Notes under the pieces: model-generated
Told to the model about the DNA's origin: nothing
Database searches by the model: none
Seen by the model: only the letters and a program-made list of their open reading frames with translations
Made by a program: the position numbers and the translations under genes
Shown here: piece by piece, positions 1 to 8,551 of the stretch
Layout: each line of letters opens with the position of its first letter
Numbering within the stretch: position 1 is the stretch's first letter
Source: Thermodesulfobacteriaceae bacterium
Lineage (GTDB): Bacteria > Desulfobacterota > Thermodesulfobacteria > Thermodesulfobacteriales > Thermodesulfobacteriaceae
Length of the DNA stretch: 45,446 bases
Reading direction: 5' to 3'
Assembly (NCBI GenBank): GCA_015494725.1
Contig: WGAR01000005.1
Location: 1-45,446, forward strand

Positions 1-1090
1 CATGGGCCTTGTAACGCTTGGTCTCAAGCCAGTCAAAGAGCTCCTTGACGCCGTACCAGGAACCATCCCCGAAAAGGATCTTCTTTCTCACCTCCTCCGG
101 AAGCTCTTCCCAGGGTCGCTCAAGGGGGATGCCTTTTTCCCGGCAGTAAGCGAAAAGATCCTCCCGCACCTCCCAGGCTAAGGGCATCTCCAGCACGCTT
201 ATGGCCCCCTCAGAGAGGGACTTTCTTTTATCGGGGATCACGAGATCCCAGTCTATGTCCAGGATCCGGCCGAATCCCCGGCACTCCGGACAGGCCCCAA
301 GCGGGCTGTTAAAGGAAAAGAGGTTCGGGGTGCGCCGGGGGACGGAGAGCCCGCAGTAGGGACAGCGCTCGGCGGAGGCGAAGCGTTCCTCCCTTCCGTA
401 GGGAAGATGCACCCGCACCTCGCCGGCCATGGAAAGCCCCTTCTCCAAGGCCTCCGAAAGACGCGAAAGGGCCTCGGGGGTGATCCGTAGCCGGTCGAGC
501 ACCACCTCCACCTCGGAGGGGAGACTCTCCAGCTCCTCAAGATCGCAGACCCTATCGCCGATAAAGGCCCGGAAGTATCCGGCCTGAAGGAGCCCCCGGC
601 GCAGAAGCTCCGGGTCCCTTTGCGCACGCACCGGGGCGGTGATCACCGCAGGCTCCCCGGGATAGTTCCGGAGGAGGGTCCGAGCCGCGGAAAGCGGATC
701 TGCCGGAAGGATGGGCCGCCCGCAGCCCGCGCACCGGGCCTCCGCGGCCCGGAACCAGAGCATCTTCGCAAAATGGGTGATCTCCGAAAGGGTCCCCACC
801 GTGGAGCGGGAGCTTTTCACCGGATTCACCTGGGAGACGGCAATGGCCGGGGGGATGTTCTCTATGGATTCCACCCGGGGCCGGGGAAGGCGCTCGAAGT
901 ACTGACGTACGTAGGTGGAGAAGGTCTCAAGGTAACGTCTCTGGCCCTCGGCAAAAAGGGTGTCAAAGACTAAGCTGGACTTCCCGGAGCCCGAGACCCC
1001 GGTTACCGCGATCACCCGGTAGAGAGCCAAACTTAGATCAAAACCCTTGAGGTTGTGTTCGCGGCAATTTTTGAGTAGGATATGTCGCAT
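1..1090 (-). CDS. uvrA: UvrABC excinuclease subunit A (N-terminal part, runs off window)
   Basis: UvrA is the ATP-driven DNA damage sensor of nucleotide excision repair in the cytoplasm. About 363 N-terminal residues are present; the rest lies beyond base 1. Visible are the first Walker A (GVSGSGKSS), the UvrA-typical REHNLKGFDLSL start, SQVNPVKSSRSTVGT, and the zinc module CPYC...CPEC around LFSFNSPLGACPECRGFGR. A second CxxC pair (CAGCGRP) precedes the inserted domain. I chose ATG 1090 because it puts REHNLK at the usual distance from the N-terminus; an in-frame ATG at 1108 would add MTPDPY and neither start has a strong ribosome binding site. It is divergent from the HDOD-GGDEF gene, with about 66 bases between the starts. 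Confidence 0.95.
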   Translation of the reverse strand, partial: MRHILLKNCREHNLKGFDLSLALYRVIAVTGVSGSGKSSLVFDTLFAEGQRRYLETFSTYVRQYFERLPRPRVESIENIPPAIAVSQVNPVKSSRSTVGTLSEITHFAKMLWFRAAEARCAGCGRPILPADPLSAARTLLRNYPGEPAVITAPVRAQRDPELLRRGLLQAGYFRAFIGDRVCDLEELESLPSEVEVVLDRLRITPEALSRLSEALEKGLSMAGEVRVHLPYGREERFASAERCPYCGLSVPRRTPNLFSFNSPLGACPECRGFGRILDIDWDLVIPDKRKSLSEGAISVLEMPLAWEVREDLFAYCREKGIPLERPWEELPEEVRKKILFGDGSWYGVKELFDWLETKRYKAH

Positions 1091-1156
1091 ATACGGGTCG
1101 GGGGTCATTTTTTCCGGCGGTTTTAAAGAATACAGAATTCTGGGGTTTTTGCACGC

Positions 1157-2683
1157 GTGAAGGAAGAACTCAAACGTGTAGAGGCCTTCCTCAAGGATCG
1201 GGAACTCTCCCTGCCCTCCCCGCCGGCCCTTATCCCGCGTCTGATCCAGGCGGTCAAATACGAAGACTATCAGGCCCTGGCGGAGACGGTTCGTCTGGAT
1301 CCGGGGCTTTCGGCCCGGATCCTGGGGCTCGCCAACTCTCCTCTTTACCATGCCGGGGACCCCATCACCTCGCTGGAGGTGGCCATCTCCCTTCTGGGTA
1401 CCGAGGTGATCAAGAATCTAGCCCTTTCTTTTGTGGTGGCCCGGGCCTTTCGAAATCCTGTCCCACCGGAGGGGCTCTTCGATCTGGATCTTTTCTGGAA
1501 AAGGGCGGTGGCCACGGCCCTTGCGGCCCGGCTTCTGGCCCGCACCAAAAAGATGGAGGAAGATCACCTCTTCTCCGCCGGGCTTCTGGCTGACCTCGGC
1601 GTGCTCATCCTTTACGTGCTTCTGCGGGGAGAATATCTCCGGATCCTGGAGGAAAAGGAAGTAACCTCGCGTCCCTTACACCAGGTGGAGGGGGAATTAC
1701 TGGGGTTTCACCATGCCCCGGTGGGGGCCTGGGTCCTGCGAAGCTGGGAGCTACCGGAACATATCTATCAGGATATTCTGTATCACCATTCCTGGGAGGA
1801 TGCCCCTCCGGAGTTCAGGGAACATGCCTATCTGCTGGACCTGGCCCTTTCGGTAAGCGGGGTTTATTTCAGCCGTCAGCAGACCGAACATTATCGCCGG
1901 GTTAAGGAGGAACTGGCCCGGTATCTGGGGTTTTCGGAGAAAGAGACCCTGCATCTAATGGACCAGATGGCCCGGGAGTGCCAGGAGGTCTTTTCCTTCT
2001 TTGATCTTTCCGCCCGGGGCCTCACCTCCTATTCCGAGCTGATCCGGGAGGCTTACGAGGAGCTGGAACGATCCAGTCTGGACTGTGCCCTGATCCTCCA
2101 GCGGCTGAAGGAGGAGAAGGCCCGGGCCGAGGATCTGGCCCGGCGTCTCAAGGAGGCCAACGAAAAACTGCGTCGCCTGAGTATCACCGACGGCCTTACC
2201 GGCCTGTACAACCATCGCTACTTTCAGGAGAGGCTGCGGGAGGAATTCGAGCGGGCCCGGCGCTATCGCCGGTCCCTTTCCCTGATCCTGCTGGATCTGG
2301 ACCATTTCAAACGGGTCAACGACCGCTACGGACATCTGGTGGGAGACCAGGTGCTGCGCGGCGTGGCCCAGGTCATCCAGCGCAACATCCGCAAAAGCGA
2401 TATCCCGGCCCGCTACGGCGGAGAGGAATTCGCCATCATCGCCCCGGAGACGGATCTCCAGGGAGCCAGCACCCTGGGGGAAAGGATCCGGGAGGAGGTG
2501 GCCCGGCAGGAATTCTCTTATGGGGATCAGAAATTCTCCATCACCGTAAGCCTGGGGGTGGCCAACATCTTTCCCGCCGCCTCGGATAAAACCCCGCGTG
2601 ATCTCATCGAGGCCGCGGACAAGGCCCTTTATTACTCCAAAACCCAGGGCCGGAATAGGCTAACCGCGGTTATTGTCCGCTAG
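1157..2683 (+). CDS. HDOD domain diguanylate cyclase (HDOD-GGDEF)
   Basis: This is a 508-residue cytoplasmic signalling protein. Residues about 15-215 form an HDOD domain (LPSPPALIPRL, then DPGLSARILGLANSPLY and SLEVAISLLG). A helical linker (about 300-345, LKEEKARAEDLARRLKEANEKL) leads to a C-terminal GGDEF domain starting at SITDGLTGLYNHRYF. The active site reads RYGGEEF and the inhibitory I-site RxxD is intact (RKSD, five residues before GGEEF), so c-di-GMP synthesis with product inhibition is expected. HDOD domains are thought to mediate protein interaction or regulated stability; the input signal is unknown. The start is GTG at 1157 with no strong Shine-Dalgarno. A chemoreceptor follows, so the two may belong to one behavioural module (inference). 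Confidence 0.9.
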   Translation: MKEELKRVEAFLKDRELSLPSPPALIPRLIQAVKYEDYQALAETVRLDPGLSARILGLANSPLYHAGDPITSLEVAISLLGTEVIKNLALSFVVARAFRNPVPPEGLFDLDLFWKRAVATALAARLLARTKKMEEDHLFSAGLLADLGVLILYVLLRGEYLRILEEKEVTSRPLHQVEGELLGFHHAPVGAWVLRSWELPEHIYQDILYHHSWEDAPPEFREHAYLLDLALSVSGVYFSRQQTEHYRRVKEELARYLGFSEKETLHLMDQMARECQEVFSFFDLSARGLTSYSELIREAYEELERSSLDCALILQRLKEEKARAEDLARRLKEANEKLRRLSITDGLTGLYNHRYFQERLREEFERARRYRRSLSLILLDLDHFKRVNDRYGHLVGDQVLRGVAQVIQRNIRKSDIPARYGGEEFAIIAPETDLQGASTLGERIREEVARQEFSYGDQKFSITVSLGVANIFPAASDKTPRDLIEAADKALYYSKTQGRNRLTAVIVR

Positions 2684-2710
2684 TTGGCGCAGTATTACTG
2701 AAAATCAATT

Positions 2711-2739
2711 TTGACCTTTTTTTTCACCTTTGATATCTT
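2711..2739 (+). promoter_or_regulatory. sigma-70-like promoter for the chemoreceptor
   Basis: TTGACC at 2711-2716 and TATCTT at 2734-2739 are separated by exactly 17 bases in an AT-rich stretch, 52 bases before the chemoreceptor start. This is a sequence match only. Confidence 0.55.
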
Positions 2740-2791
2740 TTCAAATCATTGTTCATATAGGTAAATCTAAATTCATTTGCGGGAGGGAATG

Positions 2792-4354
2792 ATGCGATTC
2801 GGGCTGGTGGCGCGGATGGGGTTAGTCTTTACGCTTATCGTGGCGCTGAATCTGGTCTCCCTGGGGGTCTTTTTCTGGGCCAAACGTTCCTACGATCAAA
2901 CCTCCCTTAAGCGTCAGGAATATGTGGACGATTTAAGCGATCTTCAGGATATAAAGTACCAGTTCACCCGCTGGAAGGTGAACATCCTCTCCGGCATGTT
3001 CAACCTCTCCCCCTTCGTCTTTTCCACCAAGAAACTCGAGGCCGATATTCGAGACCTGACCCCTCACGACGAAAAGGAGCGGGTCTTTGTTCGGCAGCTT
3101 CAGCAGAAATATCTCCAGATGAAGAAGGTCTCGGACAAGGTCCTGGGCATCCTGGCCCGGGCGGATCAATGGGAGGACGAAGACGAGCTGCGGGACACCC
3201 TTCTGGATCTTTATAACGGAGAAGTGAGTCCCCTCACCAAGGGCATTTACCGTTTTCTGGACCGGGAAATAGAGTCCATTCAGAAGCTGCTGAACGTTTT
3301 CGAGGTGGAGGCGGAGCGGAAGTTACGTCTGGTCCATATCGTGCAGCTGGTTTTCACCCTGTTGACCCTGCTTACGCTGGTGGTCTTTGCCCTTTATCTG
3401 CATCGTAAACTCCGGCAGGGTTTTGCCACCCTGGACGAGGCTCTGGACTCCATGGCCCGGGGAGATTTCACCTATCAGGCCCGGGTACGGGGCGGGGACG
3501 AGATCGCGGTAATGCTCACCAAGCTTAATCGGGTCATTCAGGATCTCCGTCCGGTGATTGAAAAACTACGCGAGGTCTCGGCCCGACTGGAGACCGACGC
3601 CCGGGAGATGAAAAGCTCGGCTGAGGCGGGCATTTCCATCAACGAACATACCAAGGCCCGGGCCGAGGATATGAAGCGCGGGGCCGAAGAGATCCTCTCC
3701 CATACCGAAGCCGAGGCCCGCTCCATCAACGAGATCTCCTCGGCCATCCAGGAGATCAGCCAGAACACCACCAAGGCCAACACCATCACCAGCGAGGCCG
3801 TGGAGAAGGCCCGTCTGGCCCAGGGAATCATCCACAAAGTGGGCGAGGTCTCCCGGGAAATCGAATCCGTGATCCAGCTCATTACCGGGGTGGCGGAGCA
3901 GACCAAGTTCCTGGCGCTCAATGCCACCATCGAGGCGGCCCGGGCCGGGGAGGCCGGAAAGGGGTTTGCCGTGGTGGCCAACGAGGTCAAGGAACTGGCC
4001 CGTCAGACCGCCGAGGCCACCGGGGAGATCACGGAGAAGGTGCGCTCCATGCAGGCCGAAGCCTCTCAGGCGGTCCAGGCCACGGACGAGATCGTAAAGG
4101 TCATCGAAGAGATCAACCAGATCGCTTCGGCCATAGCCGCCGCCATAGAGGAACAGACCGCGGTGATCGCCCAGATTGCCGAACAGGTGGAGGCCACCCG
4201 GGGCAGTGCCCAGACCCTCTCCGAAGAGGCCCGGGAAGCCTTTGAGGCCGCCATCCAGGCCCTGGATAGCGCCCGCCGGAACCTGGAACAGGCCCAGACC
4301 CTTTCCAGACTCTCCCAGGAACTGGCCTCCCTGGCCGCCCAGTTCCGGGTATAA
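2792..4354 (+). CDS. methyl-accepting chemotaxis protein
   Basis: This is a 520-residue transmembrane chemoreceptor. The N-terminal transmembrane helix ([19 protein letters not shown]) is followed by a helical extracytoplasmic sensor of about 150 residues, a second transmembrane helix ([20 protein letters not shown]), a HAMP domain and a long signalling coiled coil. The hairpin tip contains [19 protein letters not shown] and [15 protein letters not shown], the CheA/CheW contact region. The sensor is rich in charged helix and resembles four-helix-bundle sensors; its ligand cannot be told. I placed the start at ATG 2792 because GGGAGG at 2781-2786 is correctly spaced for it; a TTG at 2777 would run through that site. 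No chemotaxis kinase gene lies in the window, so this is an orphan receptor here. Confidence 0.93.
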   Translation: MRFGLVARMGLVFTLIVALNLVSLGVFFWAKRSYDQTSLKRQEYVDDLSDLQDIKYQFTRWKVNILSGMFNLSPFVFSTKKLEADIRDLTPHDEKERVFVRQLQQKYLQMKKVSDKVLGILARADQWEDEDELRDTLLDLYNGEVSPLTKGIYRFLDREIESIQKLLNVFEVEAERKLRLVHIVQLVFTLLTLLTLVVFALYLHRKLRQGFATLDEALDSMARGDFTYQARVRGGDEIAVMLTKLNRVIQDLRPVIEKLREVSARLETDAREMKSSAEAGISINEHTKARAEDMKRGAEEILSHTEAEARSINEISSAIQEISQNTTKANTITSEAVEKARLAQGIIHKVGEVSREIESVIQLITGVAEQTKFLALNATIEAARAGEAGKGFAVVANEVKELARQTAEATGEITEKVRSMQAEASQAVQATDEIVKVIEEINQIASAIAAAIEEQTAVIAQIAEQVEATRGSAQTLSEEAREAFEAAIQALDSARRNLEQAQTLSRLSQELASLAAQFRV

Positions 4355-4464
4355 ATCTTCACGGGCACTCGGAGCCCGGGGCCTTTCCGGAAAGCTTCCG
4401 CTAAACCTCCCTTGGCATAGGGAAAGAAAGGATCCCTTCTCTGGATAAAAGTAGATTTTATAAC

Positions 4465-4493
4465 TTGACAATATCTTAAATATCTCTTAAACT
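4465..4493 (+). promoter_or_regulatory. sigma-70-like promoter for the rubredoxin operon
   Basis: A perfect TTGACA (4465-4470), 17-base spacer and TAAACT (4488-4493) lie just before the rubredoxin gene in an AT-rich island. A leader of about 30 bases carries the ribosome binding site TTGGAGG. Confidence 0.6.
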
Positions 4494-4528
4494 TGAAAAA
4501 GAGACAAAATTGCATTTGGAGGTCAAGC

Positions 4529-4729
4529 ATGAATTTGGAAGGAGCCTGGATCTGTTCCACCAGCAATTGTGGCTACATGTATGTACCGGCCAAGGGGGAC
4601 CGGAAGGGGAAAATCCCTCCGGGGACCTCTTTCGAGGAGCTTCCCGAGGAGTGGCGGTGTCCGGTTTGTGGGGCCAGCAAAAAGGCCTTTCGGCCGATGG
4701 GCGAGCTGGAGAAAGGAGGTGAGAGGTAA
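4529..4729 (+). CDS. rubredoxin, C-x4-C type
   Basis: This is a 66-residue iron protein that carries single electrons in the cytoplasm, usually for oxygen or peroxide detoxification in anaerobes. The C-terminal iron knuckle is canonical ([11 protein letters not shown]), and [17 protein letters not shown] is diagnostic. The first knuckle reads [10 protein letters not shown], so four residues instead of two separate the first two cysteines. This spacing is known from type-2 rubredoxins such as Desulfovibrio desulfuricans Rd-2. ATG 4529 is preceded by TTGGAGG at good spacing; an upstream TTG at 4493 would lie inside the promoter. The stop overlaps the next gene's ATG by one base (TAATG), so the two are probably co-translated. 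Confidence 0.93.
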   Translation: MNLEGAWICSTSNCGYMYVPAKGDRKGKIPPGTSFEELPEEWRCPVCGASKKAFRPMGELEKGGER

Positions 4730-5034
4730 TGCGTATCCAAATCGAGGGTCAGGTGGTTTATTTTCGACCGGAAAATGAACGCGAGGCCAGGGAGCTGGAC
4801 CGTCTCTGGAAGGTGCTCACGGTCTGCGAAGGGGAGAACCGCAAGATCCAGCCCATGGGCATCTATACCCCCGGCGCCACCGAAGCCGCACAATTCTTTA
4901 TCGAGGGGGTGAAGCCTGCGGTGAGCCCGGAAAAAACCATACGTTACGTGTGCATGATCTGCAACCGCATGGAGGAACATCCGGCAGGAAAGGCCCCTAT
5001 CTGCTGCGGACAGCCCATGATTCCCATGGATTAG
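4729..5034 (+). CDS. small protein with C-terminal desulforedoxin-like metal knuckles
   Basis: I do not recognise this 101-residue protein by name. Its last 30 residues, VCMICNRMEEHPAGKAPICCGQPM, carry a CxxC pair and a CC-G-x-PM pair like those of desulforedoxin and rubrerythrin/rubredoxin-like modules, so it probably binds iron or zinc with four cysteines. The N-terminal two thirds (RPENEREARELDRLWKVL and a PGATEAAQFFIEGV segment) is soluble and has no signal peptide. It is translationally coupled to rubredoxin and followed by ferritin, so a role in electron transfer or oxidative-stress iron handling is likely by context. Confidence 0.75.
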   Translation: MRIQIEGQVVYFRPENEREARELDRLWKVLTVCEGENRKIQPMGIYTPGATEAAQFFIEGVKPAVSPEKTIRYVCMICNRMEEHPAGKAPICCGQPMIPMD

Positions 5035-5157
5035 ACGAAGTCTGAACTCCGGCTTTACCCACCGGACGCAGGAAAAAGATTAAGGCAGGAGATTGCCCGA
5101 GGCGGGAAAGTATGCCATAAACTTTACCAGGAGTTCAAAAAAAGAAGGAGGGTTCCC

Positions 5158-5676
5158 ATGCTTTCCGAAAAGATGGAGGCCGCACTCAACGAACAGATCA
5201 AGTGGGAGTTTTATTCCGCCTATCTCTACCTTTCCATGGCCGCTTACTTCGAAGATCTGGGGCTGGAGGGCTTCTCCCACTGGATGAAGGCCCAGGCCGC
5301 CGAAGAGACCATGCATGCCATGAAGTTCTATCGGTTCGTGCATGAACGCGGGGGGAGGGTGCGTCTCCAGGAGATCCCCAAGCCCCCGGAGGAGTGGGAT
5401 TCACCGCTGGCCTGCCTGGAATACGCCTTAAACCACGAGCAGGAGGTCAGCCGGCGGATCAACGCCCTTATGTCCGCCGCCAAGGAGGAAGGGGATCACG
5501 CCACCGAGATCTTCCTTCAGTGGTTCGTTTCCGAACAGGTGGAGGAAGAGGATTCCTTCGGCCGCCTGGTCAACCAGATGAAACTGGTTAAGGATTCGCC
5601 GCAGGGACTCTTTCACCTGGATCGGGAACTGGCCACCCGGCCCCTGGACCTCAACCTCATGGCCCAGGAGGCCTAA
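5158..5676 (+). CDS. ftnA: bacterial non-heme ferritin
   Basis: This is a 172-residue ferritin that oxidises Fe(II) and stores it as a mineral in a 24-mer shell in the cytoplasm. All ferroxidase residues of E. coli FtnA fall at identical positions: E17, Y24, E49, E50, H53, E94, E126, Q127, E129 and E130. ATG 5158 follows GAAGGAGGG. The gene is 123 bases after the metal-knuckle protein, perhaps with its own weak promoter. Its TAA stop (5674-5676) shares bases with the stop of the convergent tolQ gene. Together with rubredoxin it forms an iron/oxygen-defence locus. Confidence 0.95.
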   Translation: MLSEKMEAALNEQIKWEFYSAYLYLSMAAYFEDLGLEGFSHWMKAQAAEETMHAMKFYRFVHERGGRVRLQEIPKPPEEWDSPLACLEYALNHEQEVSRRINALMSAAKEEGDHATEIFLQWFVSEQVEEEDSFGRLVNQMKLVKDSPQGLFHLDRELATRPLDLNLMAQEA

Positions 5677-6362
5677 TCCAGGGCCTCCCGCAGGAGGTCC
5701 CGCAGACACAGGGCCAGAAGTCTCCTTTCCACCCGGGAGAGGTCTTCCAGAAAGGCCTCTCCCGCCCGATGGAAGTAATTATAGGCCACCACCGCCGGAA
5801 TGGCCGCAAAGAGCCCCATGGCCGTGGCGATCAGGGCCTCGGCGATCCCCGGGGCCACGGTGGCCAGACTGGCGCTCCCCTTAAGCCCGATACGGTGAAA
5901 GGCAGCCATAATCCCCCAGACCGTACCGAAAAGTCCGATGAAAGGGGCGGTATTCCCCACCGTGGCCAGGAAACCCAGGTAGCTCGGAAATTCCCGGGTG
6001 CGTTTTTCCCGTAAATAGGCCCATTCCGTAAGAAGCACCTCCCGCAGCCCGGCATACCAGGCCCCCCGCAATTCCGGACTCCGGGGGGGCGCAAAATCCC
6101 TTTTCAGGCGCTGATAGACCCGGAGATAATCGGTGATGATCTCCCGAAAGAGTCCGGCCGGAATCTCCTCCAGAAGGGAGGAAAAGCGCACCTCGTCCCG
6201 GCGGAAGGCCTCCTCCAGGGCGGAAAGCCCCCGCCGGGCCTCGCGCACGGCCTTCCATTTGGCCAGAATCACCGCCCAGGTGAAGACCGAGAGCCCAAAA
6301 AGGATCAGCAGGGTAAACTTTCCCATCCAGCCCAGGTTCACCAGGAGATACCAGATATTCAT
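5673..6362 (-). CDS. TolQ/ExbB/MotA-type proton channel subunit
   Basis: This is a 229-residue inner-membrane protein. ExbB/TolQ proteins pair with ExbD/TolR to couple the proton gradient to work across the envelope. There is one N-terminal membrane helix (FTLLILFGLSVFTWAVILA), a cytoplasmic loop, then two helices (LGFLATVGNTAPFIGLFGTV and APGIAEALIATAMGLFAAIP) holding the family signature GxxxPFIGLFGTVWGI. I chose ATG 6362, preceded by GGGGGTGA within the end of mqnD; the longer open frame upstream overlaps mqnD. No ExbD/TolR gene follows, as the next gene downstream is the convergent ferritin, so its partner must be encoded elsewhere. It is the last gene of the rny-ymdB-mqnB-mqnD run. Confidence 0.9.
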   Translation of the reverse strand: MNIWYLLVNLGWMGKFTLLILFGLSVFTWAVILAKWKAVREARRGLSALEEAFRRDEVRFSSLLEEIPAGLFREIITDYLRVYQRLKRDFAPPRSPELRGAWYAGLREVLLTEWAYLREKRTREFPSYLGFLATVGNTAPFIGLFGTVWGIMAAFHRIGLKGSASLATVAPGIAEALIATAMGLFAAIPAVVAYNYFHRAGEAFLEDLSRVERRLLALCLRDLLREALD

Positions 6363-6366
6363 GGAC

Positions 6367-7188
6367 TCACCCCCAGAAAAGTTCCGGCCCCGGAGAAATC
6401 CCGGTCCTGCGGGCCAGCTCGTAAATGGCCCGGCGCCCTTCCTCTCCCAGGTCCAGGGTGTACACATTTACATAAGTACGCAGGTGGGCCTCGATCACCT
6501 CCCGGGAAAGATCCTGGGCATAGCGCCGGATGAAGGGCAGGAGTTCCTCAAAGCGGGATCGGGCCTGAAAAAAGGCCTTGCGCAGGGCTGAGAGCAGGGC
6601 CTGCCCCCATTCCCGGGGCAGATCCTCCCGCACGAAAATCCCTCCCAGCGGAAGGGGCAGACCGGTCTCCTTCTCCCACCATTCTCCCAGATCCAGCACC
6701 GGATAGAGGCCCCTTTCTCGAAAGGAGAAACGTTCCTCGTGGATGAGCACCCCGGCTTCGGCCTCCCCGGAAAGAAGGCGGGGAATAATCCGGGAATAGA
6801 GACAGAACTCCTTTTTCCGGGCCCCCGGGAAAGCCAGCCGAAAGAGGAGATGCGCCGTGGTGTGTTCGCCGGGCAGGAGCACTCGGACTCCCGGAACCTC
6901 CTCCCGGGCAAGGGGCCTGCGGGCCACCAGAATGGGGCCGCACCCCCTTCCCAGGGCCGCCCCCACCGGAAAGATCCGATACCGGGGAAACACCTCCGCC
7001 AGGAGGGCGAAGGAAAGCTTGATCACCGGAACCGTGCCGACGAGGGCCAGACGATTGAGGTTCTCTATATCCTCAAAGCGAAACACCGGCTCAAAGGGCA
7101 GGGCTATCCAGCCCAGAGCCAGGGGCCCGAAGAGAAAGGTGTCGTTCGGACAGGGAGAAATGGCTAGGTGAAGACGCGGGACAGACAA
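6367..7188 (-). CDS. mqnD: 1,4-dihydroxy-6-naphthoate synthase
   Basis: MqnD converts cyclic dehypoxanthine futalosine to 1,4-dihydroxy-6-naphthoate in the futalosine route to menaquinone. The 273-residue protein shows the family N-terminus AISPCPNDTFLFGPLALG and the segment PLPLGGIFVREDLPREWG of this periplasmic-binding-protein-like fold. The start is TTG 7188: AGGAGG sits seven bases upstream and no ATG lies near. It overlaps the end of mqnB by 25 bases, so translation is coupled. The two form a menaquinone pair; mqnA, mqnC and mqnE are not in the window. Confidence 0.93.
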   Translation of the reverse strand: MSVPRLHLAISPCPNDTFLFGPLALGWIALPFEPVFRFEDIENLNRLALVGTVPVIKLSFALLAEVFPRYRIFPVGAALGRGCGPILVARRPLAREEVPGVRVLLPGEHTTAHLLFRLAFPGARKKEFCLYSRIIPRLLSGEAEAGVLIHEERFSFRERGLYPVLDLGEWWEKETGLPLPLGGIFVREDLPREWGQALLSALRKAFFQARSRFEELLPFIRRYAQDLSREVIEAHLRTYVNVYTLDLGEEGRRAIYELARRTGISPGPELFWG

Positions 7189-7772
7189 CGCAGGGCCTCC
7201 TGCAGGGTCTCAAGGGCCTTCCGGGTATCCCAGGGGGCCTCCGGTTTTTCCAGCAGGTTGCTCACGGCCCGCAGTTCCACCAGGGGCACCCCGGCCTTTC
7301 GGGCCGCCCGGGCCACGGCAAACCCTTCCATGTTCTCGGCCAGGGCCGCATAGCGATGCCCGAGGAGACGGGCCCGCTCCGGATCGCGCGAGGTACAGCA
7401 TACCGTAACCAGCGGACCGTAAGCCGCCTCCAGGCCTTCTTCGAAAAGACAGGCCTGGATCTTTTCCAGCCAGGGACCCCGGAGGGAGACCCGAAACTCC
7501 ACCGGCGGCTCGAACTCCGGAGGCACCGGGAAACACAGCCCCAGGTCCCCGAAGATCTCCTCGGTGGCCAGGACCAGATCCCCGAGGGAAAGAGCGGTGG
7601 CCGGATAGGCCCCGGCCAGGCCGCAGAGCAGGATCAACGAGGGCTGCCGTGCCCTTAACACCTCCGAGGTGCGGAGAGCCGCCTCCACCGGGCCCACTCC
7701 GATGACCTCCAGCGCCGGAAACGCCTCCCGCAGAGGCGCCGCTTCCTGTTCCGTGGGCACCAGAACCAGCAT
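7164..7772 (-). CDS. mqnB: futalosine hydrolase
   Basis: MqnB removes the base from futalosine to give dehypoxanthine futalosine. The 202-residue protein has the nucleoside phosphorylase/hydrolase pattern: VPTEQEAAPLREAF at the N-terminus, GVGPVEAALRTSEVL, LCGLAGAYP, and the substrate loop AENMEGFAVARAARKAGVPLVELRAVSN. ATG 7772 overlaps the ymdB stop by one base (TGATG). The open frame extends upstream of this ATG but only inside ymdB. MTA/SAH nucleosidase is the alternative family, but length and the adjacent mqnD favour MqnB. Confidence 0.88.
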   Translation of the reverse strand: MLVLVPTEQEAAPLREAFPALEVIGVGPVEAALRTSEVLRARQPSLILLCGLAGAYPATALSLGDLVLATEEIFGDLGLCFPVPPEFEPPVEFRVSLRGPWLEKIQACLFEEGLEAAYGPLVTVCCTSRDPERARLLGHRYAALAENMEGFAVARAARKAGVPLVELRAVSNLLEKPEAPWDTRKALETLQEALRCLSRVFT

Positions 7773-8551
7773 CAATCCTCCTGGCGGCGGAAGGTCTCGA
7801 TCCTCAACGCACGGCCGGTTTCCGGGTCCAGTTCCAGAAATACCCCCTCCACCTTGACCGGCCCTTTCTTGGGCACCTCGAGTTTGCGCGGAACCTGGGT
7901 AAGGTACATCTCCAGGGCCTGGTCCCGATGCATACCGATCACCCCGTCCCGCAGTCCGCACATCCCGGCATCCGAGAGATAGGCCGTGCCCCCGGGAAGG
8001 ATCCGTTCATCGGCGGTCTGCACATGGGTATGGGTCCCGATCAGGGCCGAAACCTTTCCGTCCAGATACCACCCCAGGGCGATCTTCTCCGAGGTGGCCT
8101 CGGCGTGAAAATCCACCAGGATACAGGGCGTCTCCTCCCGGAGTTTCCGGGCCAGTTCTTCCCCGGTACGAAAGGGACAGCGAAGGGGCCGCATGAAGAC
8201 CCGCCCCTCCAGGTTCACTATCCCCAGTTTCCGCCCCTCCTTTTCCAGGATTGCCCATCCCCGCCCCGGAGCCCCTTCCGGGTAATTGGCCGGACGCAAG
8301 ACCCTCTCCGCCTGAGAGAGATAAGGCAGGAACTCCCGCTTCCAGATATGATTCCCGGAGGTCAGAAGATCCAGCCCCAGGGAGAAGAGTTCCTGGGCGA
8401 TCTTTTCCGTAAGACCGTAACCCCCGGCGGCGTTTTCGGCGTTGGCCAGAATAAAGTCCGGCTGATACTCCTGCCGTAACCCCGGCAGGAAGGCCCGTAC
8501 GGCCCGACGTCCGGGATTCCCCACGATGTCTCCGAGAAAGAGGACCCTCAT
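7772..8551 (-). CDS. ymdB: YmdB family metallophosphoesterase
   Basis: This 259-residue cytoplasmic protein belongs to the calcineurin-like YmdB family, whose members act as 2',3'-cyclic nucleotide phosphodiesterases. Metal-site motifs are visible in order: [43 protein letters not shown] and [11 protein letters not shown]. It overlaps rny by four bases (ATGA), the arrangement also known from Bacillus, where ymdB follows rny. A role in cyclic-nucleotide turnover linked to RNA decay is inferred from the family. Confidence 0.95.
   Translation of the reverse strand: MRVLFLGDIVGNPGRRAVRAFLPGLRQEYQPDFILANAENAAGGYGLTEKIAQELFSLGLDLLTSGNHIWKREFLPYLSQAERVLRPANYPEGAPGRGWAILEKEGRKLGIVNLEGRVFMRPLRCPFRTGEELARKLREETPCILVDFHAEATSEKIALGWYLDGKVSALIGTHTHVQTADERILPGGTAYLSDAGMCGLRDGVIGMHRDQALEMYLTQVPRKLEVPKKGPVKVEGVFLELDPETGRALRIETFRRQED

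Noticed and set aside
4362-4400. Terminator after the chemoreceptor
   Set aside because: Small inverted repeats (CGGGC...GCCCG, CTTTCCGGAAAG) are present but are not followed by a T tract.
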